Of a DNA stretch of 64,000 bases, positions 9,184 through 17,394 are shown piece by piece. Numbering within the stretch: position 1 is the stretch's first letter; every line of letters begins with the position of its first letter. A program made the position numbers and the translations under genes. The notes under the pieces were generated by a model. The model did not search any database. It worked only from the letters and a program-made list of their open reading frames with translations, and had not been told where the DNA came from. Source of the DNA: Candidatus Melainabacteria bacterium (lineage in GTDB: Bacteria; Cyanobacteriota; Vampirovibrionia; Obscuribacterales; Obscuribacteraceae); the NCBI GenBank assembly GCA_013288645.1, contig JABDBL010000008.1, positions 1 to 64,000 of the forward strand, given 5' to 3'.

Positions 9184-9933
9184 TCATTTTTGCTTAAGTG
9201 CCTCATATTGTAATTTGATCACTTCATTTATGCCCTTCTCAGCTAGATTGACCAAATCTTGCAGTTTAGCCATATCGTATGACTTGTCCTCAGCCGTTAT
9301 TTGTAGTTCAAGAATACGTCCAGATTCAGTAAAGACTATATTACTGTCCATTTCAGCCTGGTTATCTTCATTATAATTGGGATCCAACAAAAGCTGCCCG
9401 TTTGTTTGGCAGACACTGACTGCTCCCATATGCTCTCGCAAAGGTAAATCATCAAAAACACCTGATTTGCGCAACTTAAGTAAGGCATCATACAATGCCA
9501 AAAAACCACCGTTAATGCTAGCCACTCGTGTTCCACCGTCAGCCTGAAGTACATCACAATCAATCGTAATCGTTCGCTCGCCTAATGCCCGTCGATCAAC
9601 CACTGCTCTTAAACAGCGTCCAATTAGACGCTGAATTTCGCTTGTTCTGCCGGAAGGCTGCCCTCTAGTTACTTCTCTTTGGGATCTAACCATCGTAGAA
9701 CCCGGCAAAAGTGAATACTCACTGGTAATCCAGCCTTCGCCCTTGCCAATTAAAAACGCAGGCACACGTTCTTCGATCTTTGCTGTAGTAAATACTCTCG
9801 TATCACCAAATTCGACCAATACCGAACCATCAGCGTTCTTAGTGAAGTGTCTGGTAAATTTTACGGGTCTTAATTGGTCCCATTGTCTGCTATCTCTGCG
9901 GCGATACATGCTACCTTTCCTATCATTCGCCAT
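9184..9933 (-). CDS. rph: Ribonuclease PH
   Basis: 249 residues, the usual RNase PH length. Recognisable blocks are GSVLVEFGDTRVF, GWITSEYSLLPGST, the substrate-binding RTSEIQRLIGRCLRA, and TITIDCDVLQADGGTR. The enzyme trims tRNA 3' tails phosphorolytically, releasing nucleoside diphosphates, as a homohexamer in the cytoplasm. The ATG at 9933 is used; a second ATG eight codons later is also compatible with the family. It is followed by ubiB (119 bp) and preceded by the DUF2993 gene (21 bp), so it is probably cotranscribed with the latter. No phosphate- or substrate-binding residue looks altered. Confidence 0.95.
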   Translation of the reverse strand: MANDRKGSMYRRRDSRQWDQLRPVKFTRHFTKNADGSVLVEFGDTRVFTTAKIEERVPAFLIGKGEGWITSEYSLLPGSTMVRSQREVTRGQPSGRTSEIQRLIGRCLRAVVDRRALGERTITIDCDVLQADGGTRVASINGGFLALYDALLKLRKSGVFDDLPLREHMGAVSVCQTNGQLLLDPNYNEDNQAEMDSNIVFTESGRILELQITAEDKSYDMAKLQDLVNLAEKGINEVIKLQYEALKQK

Positions 9934-9954
9934 GATAGTTATTTTTCTTACTAG

Positions 9955-10977
9955 CTACCCTTTTGCATTACCAAAACGCAGTCTGCTTACATACGCAATA
10001 CCGCGTAATTGTATTTGTTTACCGGCTGAGACTTTCAGTTCAGTAAAATTAAAGCGAATATCTTCTGATTGTTGAGAAAGAGCTGGAATCAGGTTTATTT
10101 TTTTCAGAAGAATATTGGAGAGTTCTGGCGGAATGTCCTGACCAGCGGTGACTAAATGCGGATTAGAAATAGTGAGAGCTCCGTCTTCCAACGTTAATTC
10201 ACCTTGAACCTGCCCATTAATGTCTAGAGCTAATTCACCAACTCCTAATTTGCTCATAATATCTAATTTGAATTGGTTGTGCCGCGCAAGTTTTATATCG
10301 GCAGATTGTATGTTCAAGCCTATTTGATTTATTTTGATACCAACCAAATTTGCTAGACCAATTACCGCGCCTGCCCTGCGCGTAGCTGAGGTCGAGAAGC
10401 GTTCTAATGTTCGGGGCGAATTTAAATATTGATTCAAACTTGCTTGAGAAATTACAACAGATACATTTGCTTTAGCCGGCTGCTCAAACTGCAATAAACG
10501 ATGATTTAGTAATACCCCTGAATCAAATTTTAAATCACCAGCTGTTTCCATGGTTAACTTGTCAAAAATAAAATCACGGACGTGTCCACCTTTTATATCG
10601 ACATCTAGAGATTTCAATGTGCCTGCTTGGACATCAAAATTATGCGCTAACAAGTGTAATTTATCGACTGCTGTATCGAGGAATTGTGCATCCTCCAGTT
10701 CGATTTCTAATTTACCAAAACGGCCCGAATTAACATCAACGAAAGAAATGGGCGGTACTACTATCGGTTGCGAAGCATCTCTAGCACTGCTAAAAAAAGA
10801 ATCAGCTCCCGCAATTTTGATGCCTTCTTTTCTGTTAGATGTTGTTTGAGCATAGCTGCTCGGATGTAGGTACAGAAAACCAAACGCTATTACAAGACAA
10901 AGGGCAAAGCTACTCCTAACTTTTGTAAAGTTGCGCACAGGACCATTACAGTCACCATTTTCGAGTTTTATATGCAT
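9955..10977 (-). CDS. DUF2993 (LmeA-like) exported lipid-binding protein
   Basis: 340 residues. The N-terminus has a basic stretch, then a hydrophobic segment FALCLVIAFGFLYLH (about residues 24-38) ending in an SYAQ signal-peptidase-like site. The mature part has the DUF2993 pattern: FGKLEIELEDAQFLDTAVDKL, then repeated beta-strand blocks with DVDIKGGHVRDFIFDKL and a later LARHNQFKLDIMSKLGVGELALDINGQ block. DUF2993/LmeA members bind phospholipids or take part in periplasmic lipid/glycolipid handling, and are frequent in Cyanobacteria and Actinobacteria. The gene is 21 bp upstream of rph. Assignment is by pattern, not by search. Confidence 0.75.
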   Translation of the reverse strand: MHIKLENGDCNGPVRNFTKVRSSFALCLVIAFGFLYLHPSSYAQTTSNRKEGIKIAGADSFFSSARDASQPIVVPPISFVDVNSGRFGKLEIELEDAQFLDTAVDKLHLLAHNFDVQAGTLKSLDVDIKGGHVRDFIFDKLTMETAGDLKFDSGVLLNHRLLQFEQPAKANVSVVISQASLNQYLNSPRTLERFSTSATRRAGAVIGLANLVGIKINQIGLNIQSADIKLARHNQFKLDIMSKLGVGELALDINGQVQGELTLEDGALTISNPHLVTAGQDIPPELSNILLKKINLIPALSQQSEDIRFNFTELKVSAGKQIQLRGIAYVSRLRFGNAKG

Positions 10978-11012
10978 AATTATATAAGCCCTTCAGCTTT
11001 TGTTATCAATAA

Positions 11013-11041
11013 CCACTCTTAGGAATAAATCCAAAGAGTGG
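11013..11041. terminator. Candidate stem-loop after the Thr-rich lipoprotein gene
   Basis: Eight-base arms CCACTCTT (11013-11020) and AAGAGTGG (11034-11041) flank a 13-base loop. It lies 55 bases past the minus-strand lipoprotein stop and before the DUF2993 start. Read on the minus strand, the stem is followed by TTATTGATAAC, a weak T-rich tail, so termination is plausible but not certain. Confidence 0.4.
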
Positions 11042-11095
11042 CTATTCTATACTACGTATAAGGACAAATCTGCCTTCAGTACAGGCAACGGTTCA

Positions 11096-11398
11096 CTATT
11101 TGGACTCGGTTTTTGTTGTTTCTGTTGTACCAGTTGTGGTTACGGTCTCAGGAGCAGTACTGCCTGCGGTGGCAGCTGTCTCACTGGGAGCAGTATCTGT
11201 ACCGGCAGATGTTGCTGGTGTGGCGGTTGAGGTGGTAGTAGTAGTAGTTTCTGTAGTACCAGGCGTAACAGGGGTGGTTACAGTGCTGGTTGTACTAGTG
11301 GTGGTTGTAGTTGATTCTGGACCACCGCAGGCAGCTAATGACATAGCAATAGCAGTAGTAGTAGCAGCCAAAGACAAATCTTTTAAATTCAAAGTCAT
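11096..11398 (-). CDS. Threonine/serine-rich lipoprotein, low complexity
   Basis: From the ATG at 11398 the product is 100 residues. It begins with a short signal peptide ending in a lipobox SLAAC at about residues 21-25, so Cys25 would be lipidated. The mature part is almost entirely Thr, Ser, Ala, Pro and Val with runs such as STTTTTSTTSTV. AAGGAG lies 12 bases upstream of this ATG, supporting it over the longer frame starting at 11488. Such sequences form extended, often glycosylated surface stalks; no enzymatic domain exists. The antisense strand is also open because of the repeated ACN/GTN codons, but that frame is Val-rich nonsense. Function unknown. Confidence 0.65.
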   Translation of the reverse strand: MTLNLKDLSLAATTTAIAMSLAACGGPESTTTTTSTTSTVTTPVTPGTTETTTTTTSTATPATSAGTDTAPSETAATAGSTAPETVTTTGTTETTKTESK

Positions 11399-11540
11399 AA
11401 CTGAGAGTATCTCCTTATTTATTACTTGGTGGTGAGACAGTTTACTAACAATCTGGGTGTGAATACCCGGACGGGGGAATAATAGCACAATTTTTAATGA
11501 GCTTTTTTAGAACCGCCTGCTTCGCGCTGCATGTATATAT

Positions 11541-13073
11541 CTATTTCAATAACGACTGACCGGACATAGATTCCGGTTGCTTAATCTTGAGAATTTGTAA
11601 AATTGTTGGAGCCACATCAGCTAATGAGCCCTTGTGAAGTGTGACCTCTCTTTTCAATACAGAACCATTAGTTTGAAAATCGGCCAAAATAAAGGGTACC
11701 GGATTAGTGGTATGGGCAGTATGAGGCTCACCTGTGCTGTAATCGATCATTTGTTCGCAATTACCATGATCGGCCGTAATCACCAAAGTTCCCTTAATCT
11801 CACTTATAGTCTGCAATAATTTTCCAAATGCTCTATCAACCGATTCTACGGCTTCTACTGCTGGTTCAAGCATGCCTGTATGGCCGACCATATCAGGATT
11901 AGCAAAGTTTAAAACAATAAAGGGATATTTGCCTGATTTAATCGCTTGACAGGCAAGTCTGCACACCTCGGCTGTTTTCATAGCCGGAGCGAGATCATAG
12001 GTAGCTACTTTCAGTGAAGGTACCAATTGTCTGTCTTCTCCCGGCTCTGGGTCTTCACGACCGCCGTTAAAAAAATATGTGACATGAGCATATTTTTCAG
12101 TTTCGGCTGTGTGATATTGATTGAGCTTCTGGCAAGAAAGAATATCTGGCAATGTATCCACAATGTCAGGAGTGTGCATAGTATTGGCATCGAATGCTAT
12201 GGGCAACTTTAAGCTGCTATCGTACTCTGTCAGACAAGCAAAGTAGATTTTAGGTACGGACGGGCGATTGAAGCCGTCGAAATCGGGCTGGGTTAGTGTT
12301 CGAGTGATTTGTCTTACTCGATCTGGGCGGAAATTGAAGCAGAGAACACTGTCTCCATCTCTGATACCACGATTGGTGACAATAAAAGGTTCGATAAATT
12401 CATCTGATATATCTTTTGCATAAGATTCTTCAATCGCCTTTACGGCAGAGTCTACTTTAGGAGCTTGTTGCAATACCAAGGCGCGCCAATATTTCTCAGT
12501 TCTCTCCCAGCGTTTATCCCTATCCATGGCGTAATAACGACCACTGACTATGCCTATTTTTTCGTTGCTCTGTAACTTATTGATAAGCACTTGGGCGAAC
12601 TTCAATCCGGAGCGAGGCGGAGTATCTCGGCCGTCTAATATGGGATGAATAATGACTTCAGAAACTTTATGTAAGCGCGCTAATTCAAGTAAACCGTCTA
12701 GATGATCAAGGCTAGAGTGTACACAGCCGTTACTTAGCAAACCCATCAGATGTAGGGCTCCCGATTTGGCTTTCGAGACTGCTTCCAAAAGAACAGGATT
12801 TTCAAAGAAAGAACCATCAGCTATTTTTTCGCTTATGATAGTCAACTTTTGTTTTATGACGCGCCCCGCACCAATTGTCAGGTGTCCAACCTCAGAATTT
12901 CCCATTAATCCAAGTGGTAAACCAACAGTTATTCCAGAAGCACTTAATTGAGTGTTGGGATATTTTTCCAAGAGCATGTTGTAATTAGGTGTTTTGGCTG
13001 AAAGGATGGCATTGCCGCGCTTTTCAGTACTTATACCCCAACCATCCAAAATAGCTAAAACTAGAGGTCCCAA
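11541..13073 (-). CDS. gpmI: 2,3-bisphosphoglycerate-independent phosphoglycerate mutase
   Basis: 510 residues, the usual iPGM length. Near the N-terminus are LAILDGWGIS, with the first metal Asp, and MGNSEVGHLTIGAGR, with the catalytic Ser of the alkaline-phosphatase fold. HPILDGRDTPP and SGRYYAMDRDKRWER follow in the phosphotransferase insertion; ITADHGNCEQM and EPHTAHTTNPVPF supply C-terminal metal ligands. It interconverts 3- and 2-phosphoglycerate in glycolysis and gluconeogenesis using Mn. The start is a TTG with GAGG eight bases upstream. It heads a minus-strand run and is divergent from the phoR-like gene, with about 190 bp between start codons. Confidence 0.97.
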   Translation of the reverse strand: MGPLVLAILDGWGISTEKRGNAILSAKTPNYNMLLEKYPNTQLSASGITVGLPLGLMGNSEVGHLTIGAGRVIKQKLTIISEKIADGSFFENPVLLEAVSKAKSGALHLMGLLSNGCVHSSLDHLDGLLELARLHKVSEVIIHPILDGRDTPPRSGLKFAQVLINKLQSNEKIGIVSGRYYAMDRDKRWERTEKYWRALVLQQAPKVDSAVKAIEESYAKDISDEFIEPFIVTNRGIRDGDSVLCFNFRPDRVRQITRTLTQPDFDGFNRPSVPKIYFACLTEYDSSLKLPIAFDANTMHTPDIVDTLPDILSCQKLNQYHTAETEKYAHVTYFFNGGREDPEPGEDRQLVPSLKVATYDLAPAMKTAEVCRLACQAIKSGKYPFIVLNFANPDMVGHTGMLEPAVEAVESVDRAFGKLLQTISEIKGTLVITADHGNCEQMIDYSTGEPHTAHTTNPVPFILADFQTNGSVLKREVTLHKGSLADVAPTILQILKIKQPESMSGQSLLK

Positions 13074-13262
13074 AAGTTATTCCTCACTTTGTATGTAAAA
13101 TCGGCAGTTAAATTATCCATTGGCTGATGATGATTGGCTTTTTATCGGAGCAACATTGATAGCCAATTTAACCAAATTCATGCTATAGCTAAACTATATC
13201 GTAGCTGAAAAAAATAAATTGATGCTTGGCTGGACTTATTGCAGGATAGATTCTTTACGCTT

Positions 13263-13967
13263 ATGAGTAACAATGACCCTAGCAAAAGTTCTGATCATAT
13301 GACAAGTACTGACTGGATTGCTGAAGTTTCTCATGAATTACGGCTGCCTATAGCTAATATAAGACTCCTTATAGAAACTCTTTTAGACGGTGCGCTTGAA
13401 GATGATGAGATAGCGCGCAAGATGTTAGTGAGAGCGCAGGCAGAAATAAAACGTTTGCAAAGTTTAGTAACAGGCTTATTGTCAGTAGAGCAAGTATCCA
13501 GTAGTAGATACGAATTGTTGTCCAAAGAGTGGCTAGATTTGGAAACAAGAGCAAAATATGCTGTAGAGACTACAACTACTATGGCTAAAGAATCTGGGGT
13601 GAATATACGTCTGGCTATTAAGCCAGGTTTTAAAGTATTTGCTAATTCTGCTCAATTTGATCAGGTTTTATTGAATTTATTAGAAAATGCCATAAAATTT
13701 ACTCCCGTTGGAGGTACAGTCAAGATATCGTCCAAAGATAAGGAAGGGTGTTTCAGTATTAATGACACTGGCATAGGTATGCCTGAATCTGAGATTCCTA
13801 AAATATTTCAACGTTTTTACCGGATTGATCGGGCCAGAAGTAAAGGAAGTACTGGTTTGGGTTTATCTATAGTCAAACATATTCTTGATTCTCATGGTGC
13901 TAAAATTACGGTTACATCTAAAGAAAACGAGGGATCCAGCTTCTTGCTTGAATTCCCAGGCTCCTAG
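13263..13967 (+). CDS. Histidine kinase without sensor domain, PhoR/SphS position
   Basis: From the ATG at 13263 the product is 234 residues and consists only of a kinase core. HisKA has VSHELRLPIANIR with phospho-acceptor His24; HATPase_c has N-box NLLENAIKFTP, G1 DTGIGMP, F-box IFQRFYR and G2 GSTGLGLSIVK. There is no membrane segment, PAS or HAMP domain; the frame is open only to a TTG at 13239, so a sensor is not hidden upstream. It is followed by a PhoB-like regulator and phoU, so it is probably the phosphate-starvation kinase, sensing through PhoU/Pst. In the HisKA motif, Leu replaces the usual Thr (HELRLP instead of HELRTP). Confidence 0.88.
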   Translation: MSNNDPSKSSDHMTSTDWIAEVSHELRLPIANIRLLIETLLDGALEDDEIARKMLVRAQAEIKRLQSLVTGLLSVEQVSSSRYELLSKEWLDLETRAKYAVETTTTMAKESGVNIRLAIKPGFKVFANSAQFDQVLLNLLENAIKFTPVGGTVKISSKDKEGCFSINDTGIGMPESEIPKIFQRFYRIDRARSKGSTGLGLSIVKHILDSHGAKITVTSKENEGSSFLLEFPGS

Positions 13968-14006
13968 TGTGCTTACAGTGATGATGCTATATAAACTAAA
14001 TTTGTT

Positions 14007-14759
14007 ATGAGTAGTAACTCGCCTTTAAAAATAATGTTGGTGGATGATGATGAAACAATCATCGAAACACTTGCTTACAATCTCAAACGGCAGGGTTATT
14101 CTATCTTTCCTTTCAATAAAGGTTCTGAGGCAATAGCTCAATTTGATCAAATTGCTCCTGGACTTCTTATTCTCGACTGGATGTTGCCCGATATTACTGG
14201 TCCTGAAATTTGTAAAGTAATTCGCGCTAAACCTTCCGATGTTCCTATTTTGATGCTCACTGGTCGCGCAGGTCCTAATGAAGTAGCCAAGGGACTGTCG
14301 AGTGGTGCAGATGATTATTTAGCCAAGCCTTTTAGTGTTGTAGAAATGATGGCTCGCGTCCAAGCTTTGGTCCGCCGCTCAGGCAAAGTGATGCTAAGTT
14401 CAGCAAGCGGAAAATTAGTTGTAGATGATTTAGTCATGGATCTGGATAGCAAGGAACTAATACAAGCTGGTAAGAAGGTTGACTTATCACCCAAAGAATT
14501 TGCCTTACTTAAAGTATTAATGCAAAATGCGGGAAAAACTCTTAGCACCGAAACGTTGCTCAATCGTATTTGGGGACCAGATTTTTCTGGCGATGCTAAA
14601 ACAGTAGCCGTTCACATCCGTTGGCTTAGGCAAAAACTTGAGCAGGACCCAAAAAATCCTGAGCTTTTAGAAACGATCCAACGTTCAGGCTATCGTTTAA
14701 ATAAAGTAAAAAGTTTATCTAGTACTGAGCAGAAGAATTTATTGCAACACGGAGACTAA
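14007..14759 (+). CDS. OmpR/PhoB-family response regulator
   Basis: 250 residues. The receiver domain (1-120) has the acidic pocket LVDDDE (residues 11-16), phospho-acceptor Asp57 in LILDWMLPD, and the conserved Lys in YLAKPF. The C-terminal winged helix (about 135-235) has LSPKEFALLKVL, VHIRWLRQKLE and IQRSGYRL, typical of PhoB. It lies between the kinase (39 bp gap) and phoU (one-base gap), so it is the likely phosphate-regulon activator. It could regulate pst or alkaline phosphatase genes not present in this window. No clear Pho box was found in front of the operon. Confidence 0.92.
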   Translation: MSSNSPLKIMLVDDDETIIETLAYNLKRQGYSIFPFNKGSEAIAQFDQIAPGLLILDWMLPDITGPEICKVIRAKPSDVPILMLTGRAGPNEVAKGLSSGADDYLAKPFSVVEMMARVQALVRRSGKVMLSSASGKLVVDDLVMDLDSKELIQAGKKVDLSPKEFALLKVLMQNAGKTLSTETLLNRIWGPDFSGDAKTVAVHIRWLRQKLEQDPKNPELLETIQRSGYRLNKVKSLSSTEQKNLLQHGD

Positions 14760-14760
14760 A

Positions 14761-15420
14761 TTGAAAACAGAAGCCCTCACATTTTTAAAAGAAGATGTTT
14801 TAGCACTTGGTCGTATGGTCGATAAAACTGTAGAAGACGTCGAGCGACTTTTGCGCCATGAGACAAGTGTAAATGTAGAACTCATTGAAGAGCGTGAAGA
14901 ACAAATTAACGATGCCTGTCAGGCTATCGAAGAGAAGTGTCTCGATCTACTTTTAGAAAAGCAAGCTCTTGAAGCCAGAGAAATTCGCACTTTGGTTGGA
15001 AGTACTGCGGTTGCAGCAAAATTTGAACGCATAGCTGATCACGCTCACCGTGTTGGACGTATGGCGTTTTGGGCTACACAAGATGAAATAGAAATACCGG
15101 CTCAATTAGCTGAAATGGCTGGAATCGTCCATCGTATGATGCAAGACGTATTGCTTAGTTTTGTTACTGATGATGCTCAAAAGGCTCAGGAAGTTGTCGC
15201 TAAAGACAGTCAGGTTAATTATTTACATGACGTTTTATCAAAGCAACTTTTGTCAGATTTAGGTGCTCAAAACCAAGAACAAGCACAAATGAGAGCGCAA
15301 TTTCTTTTTTGTGCACGTTTCTTAGAACGAATGGGAGACGCTTGTGTTTCGGTAGGTAAAAAAATCTACTTCATTGTTACTGGCAATCGCTTGAAGAAAG
15401 ATACAATCGAAACGCCTTAA
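14761..15420 (+). CDS. phoU: Phosphate-signalling regulator PhoU
   Basis: 219 residues, all-helical, with two PhoU repeats. The first repeat has the EEREEQINDACQAIEEKCL block and the second has KDSQVNYLHDVLS; the ERIADHAHRVGRMAF and LERMGDACVSVGKKI segments are the metal-binding E-R-x-x-D motifs of each repeat. The start is TTG, one base after the regulator stop, with GGAG six bases upstream, so translation is coupled. PhoU dampens PhoR signalling and controls PstSCAB transport at the membrane face. No pst transporter genes are adjacent. Confidence 0.93.
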   Translation: MKTEALTFLKEDVLALGRMVDKTVEDVERLLRHETSVNVELIEEREEQINDACQAIEEKCLDLLLEKQALEAREIRTLVGSTAVAAKFERIADHAHRVGRMAFWATQDEIEIPAQLAEMAGIVHRMMQDVLLSFVTDDAQKAQEVVAKDSQVNYLHDVLSKQLLSDLGAQNQEQAQMRAQFLFCARFLERMGDACVSVGKKIYFIVTGNRLKKDTIETP

Positions 15421-15488
15421 ACTTTAGTAGTGGAAGATTTTAAGATGCCTAATTGTTCTTGCCGGTTTGTAGTGGGAGAGGTTAAGTA

Positions 15489-16556
15489 ATGCCTGTGATT
15501 GTGCTGGCTGGTGAAGAAGAATATAGTTTGAGCAAGCGCCTAATAGAGCTTAAAAGCACTTTGCTGGCGCCAGCATGGCAAACTGTTAACTTGGTTAAAC
15601 TTAATAAGCCGAATCTTAAATTGTTAGGTGAAGCTACAAGTACTGTTGCTTTTGGACTGGGAAACCGCATTGTATTGGTGGACAATTGTGAACTGTTTAC
15701 AAAAAAAAGAGCAAAAACGGGTGGCGATGAAGAAGGCAAAGAGAAACCTGGCAAATCAGGCAAGACTAATAAGACAGATGATCTAGATGACTTAGAATCG
15801 GTATTATCTTCTGTCCCTGCCGGCACTTATCTCATTTTTGCTTGTCCCTATAATTTTGACTCCACTCTCAAGACAGCCAAGCAAGTAATTAAATATGCCA
15901 AAGTAGAAGAGTTTCCAAAAGAAAAATATTTTCCTGGATCAAGAAATCTTAAATTAGAATCTTTTTCTCGCCAGGAAGCGAAAAAATACAATGCCACCAT
16001 AGATGATGATGCTATAGAGTATTTGTTAAATAGCACTGAAGGAAACATGAGACAATTATCTAGCGAAATCGAAAAGACAACACTGTCCATACTTCCTCAG
16101 ACAAAGATTACTCATAAAATAGTTTCTGGTTTGTGCGCTCCACAGGGGCACATCTTTCAGTTTATTGATTTATGGTTGAGCGGTCGCAATAGCGAAGCCC
16201 TCGATAATCTTAGGTATCTTTTAGCTCAGCAAAATGCTATGCCCATATTGGCCGCTCTACAAACAATGCTCAGCAAATGGATTAAACTAAAGGCACTTTA
16301 TGAACAATATAATGCTTCTCCTGATGAAAAGAAAGTTACTAGTAAAGCACCATCACACTCTGACATTATCAAACAAATAGCTGCTGATTTGAAACTCATG
16401 TCTTTTAGTATAGAAAAAGATTTGCGACGATTGCAAAAATTTACCGCCGCTCAGTTGGTAGACAAGCGATTGCAATTAACTCGACTGGAATACGCCATCA
16501 AGGTAGGACAAATTCCAGCTGATCATGCATTGATCATGTTTGTATCATCTAAATAA
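15489..16556 (+). CDS. holA: DNA polymerase III delta subunit
   Basis: 355 residues. The AAA+ fold of the clamp-loader delta subunit is seen in VIVLAGEEEYSLSKRL at the N-terminus, RIVLVDNCELF (Walker-B-like position), TYLIFACPYNFDSTLKTAKQ, and the second-domain pattern LNSTEGNMRQLSSEIEKTTL. The C-terminal collar domain includes LRRLQKFTAAQLVDKRLQL near the end. Delta opens the beta clamp during loading at replication forks. A charged low-complexity stretch of Gly/Lys/Asp (residues ~72-100) is inserted in domain I and looks lineage-specific. GGGAGAGG lies 9 bases before the ATG. Downstream etfB starts 28 bp after the stop. Confidence 0.88.
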   Translation: MPVIVLAGEEEYSLSKRLIELKSTLLAPAWQTVNLVKLNKPNLKLLGEATSTVAFGLGNRIVLVDNCELFTKKRAKTGGDEEGKEKPGKSGKTNKTDDLDDLESVLSSVPAGTYLIFACPYNFDSTLKTAKQVIKYAKVEEFPKEKYFPGSRNLKLESFSRQEAKKYNATIDDDAIEYLLNSTEGNMRQLSSEIEKTTLSILPQTKITHKIVSGLCAPQGHIFQFIDLWLSGRNSEALDNLRYLLAQQNAMPILAALQTMLSKWIKLKALYEQYNASPDEKKVTSKAPSHSDIIKQIAADLKLMSFSIEKDLRRLQKFTAAQLVDKRLQLTRLEYAIKVGQIPADHALIMFVSSK

Positions 16557-16584
16557 ATATGGCAAACTATTTTTTGGGGGGAAC

Positions 16585-17367
16585 ATGAAAATAGCTGTAT
16601 GTATTAAGGCGGTACCAGATACAGAAACAAAAATTGCTATTGCCTCTGATAAAAAACATATTGAAACAGCTGGCGTTAAATATGTAACGAATCCTTATGA
16701 TGAATTTGCTGTTGAAGAAGCCCTGAAAATAAAAGAGAAACATGGCGGCGAAGTAACAGGTTTTTCGTTGGGCGGTGCTGAAGTAAACGATGTTTTGAAA
16801 AATTGTTTGGCGCGCGGTCTAGACACCGCAATACACTTAAAAGATGATCTGTTTTTAGATCTAGATCCTTTAAGTACTGCCATTTGTCTTGCTGCTGCTA
16901 TTCGCGATCAAAACTTTGACATAGTGTTATGCGGACAGCAGGGTGTCGGTGGCGATAATAATCAAGTCCCATCGATATTGGCTGAGATTCTTAATCTGCC
17001 CCAAGTAAATCTAATTGTCAAATTAGAGATCGAAGGTAACAAATTCAAAGCAGAAAGAGAAATTGAAGGTGCTCGCGAAGTTATCCAGGGCGAGTTGCCG
17101 GTAGTATTCAGTGCCCAAAAAGATTTAAATACACCTCGTTATCCTTCAATAAAGGAAATTATGGCTGCCAAACGAAAAGAAATTGCCACTAAGAACGTTC
17201 AAGATTTAGGAGTAGCAAAAGACATGGCGCAGACTAAAAATCAGCTTGTTCTTCAAGAGCTAAGTTTGCCTCCAGCCCGTCCTGCAGGTAGAAAACTAGA
17301 GGGTACTGCTGACGAACAAGTAAAGCAATTGGTACAAGCTTTGCGCAATGAAGCAAAAGTAATTTAA
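16585..17367 (+). CDS. etfB: Electron transfer flavoprotein beta subunit
   Basis: Started at the ATG with GGGGGG a few bases upstream (16585), the protein is 260 residues, the usual EtfB length. Conserved blocks are MKIAVCIKAVPDTE, VTNPYDEFAVEEAL, the AMP-binding VLCGQQGVGGDNNQVPS segment, and REIEGAREVIQGELPVV. With EtfA it forms a soluble FAD/AMP heterodimer that carries electrons from acyl-CoA dehydrogenases to ETF:quinone oxidoreductase. etfA follows after 27 bp. The acyl-CoA dehydrogenase at 31792 is a plausible electron donor in this genome. Confidence 0.95.
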   Translation: MKIAVCIKAVPDTETKIAIASDKKHIETAGVKYVTNPYDEFAVEEALKIKEKHGGEVTGFSLGGAEVNDVLKNCLARGLDTAIHLKDDLFLDLDPLSTAICLAAAIRDQNFDIVLCGQQGVGGDNNQVPSILAEILNLPQVNLIVKLEIEGNKFKAEREIEGAREVIQGELPVVFSAQKDLNTPRYPSIKEIMAAKRKEIATKNVQDLGVAKDMAQTKNQLVLQELSLPPARPAGRKLEGTADEQVKQLVQALRNEAKVI

Positions 17368-17394
17368 TTGAAATATATTCAAGGAGCATGACTA

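Noticed and set aside
11100..11435. Plus-strand Val-rich open frame opposite the Thr-rich lipoprotein
   Set aside because: It is the mirror of repeated Thr codons on the minus strand; the lipobox and ribosome-binding sequence are on the minus strand.
13140..13240. Possible Pho/Sph box TTTAACCA before the kinase gene
   Set aside because: Only one half-site copy is seen; the known boxes need spaced repeats.
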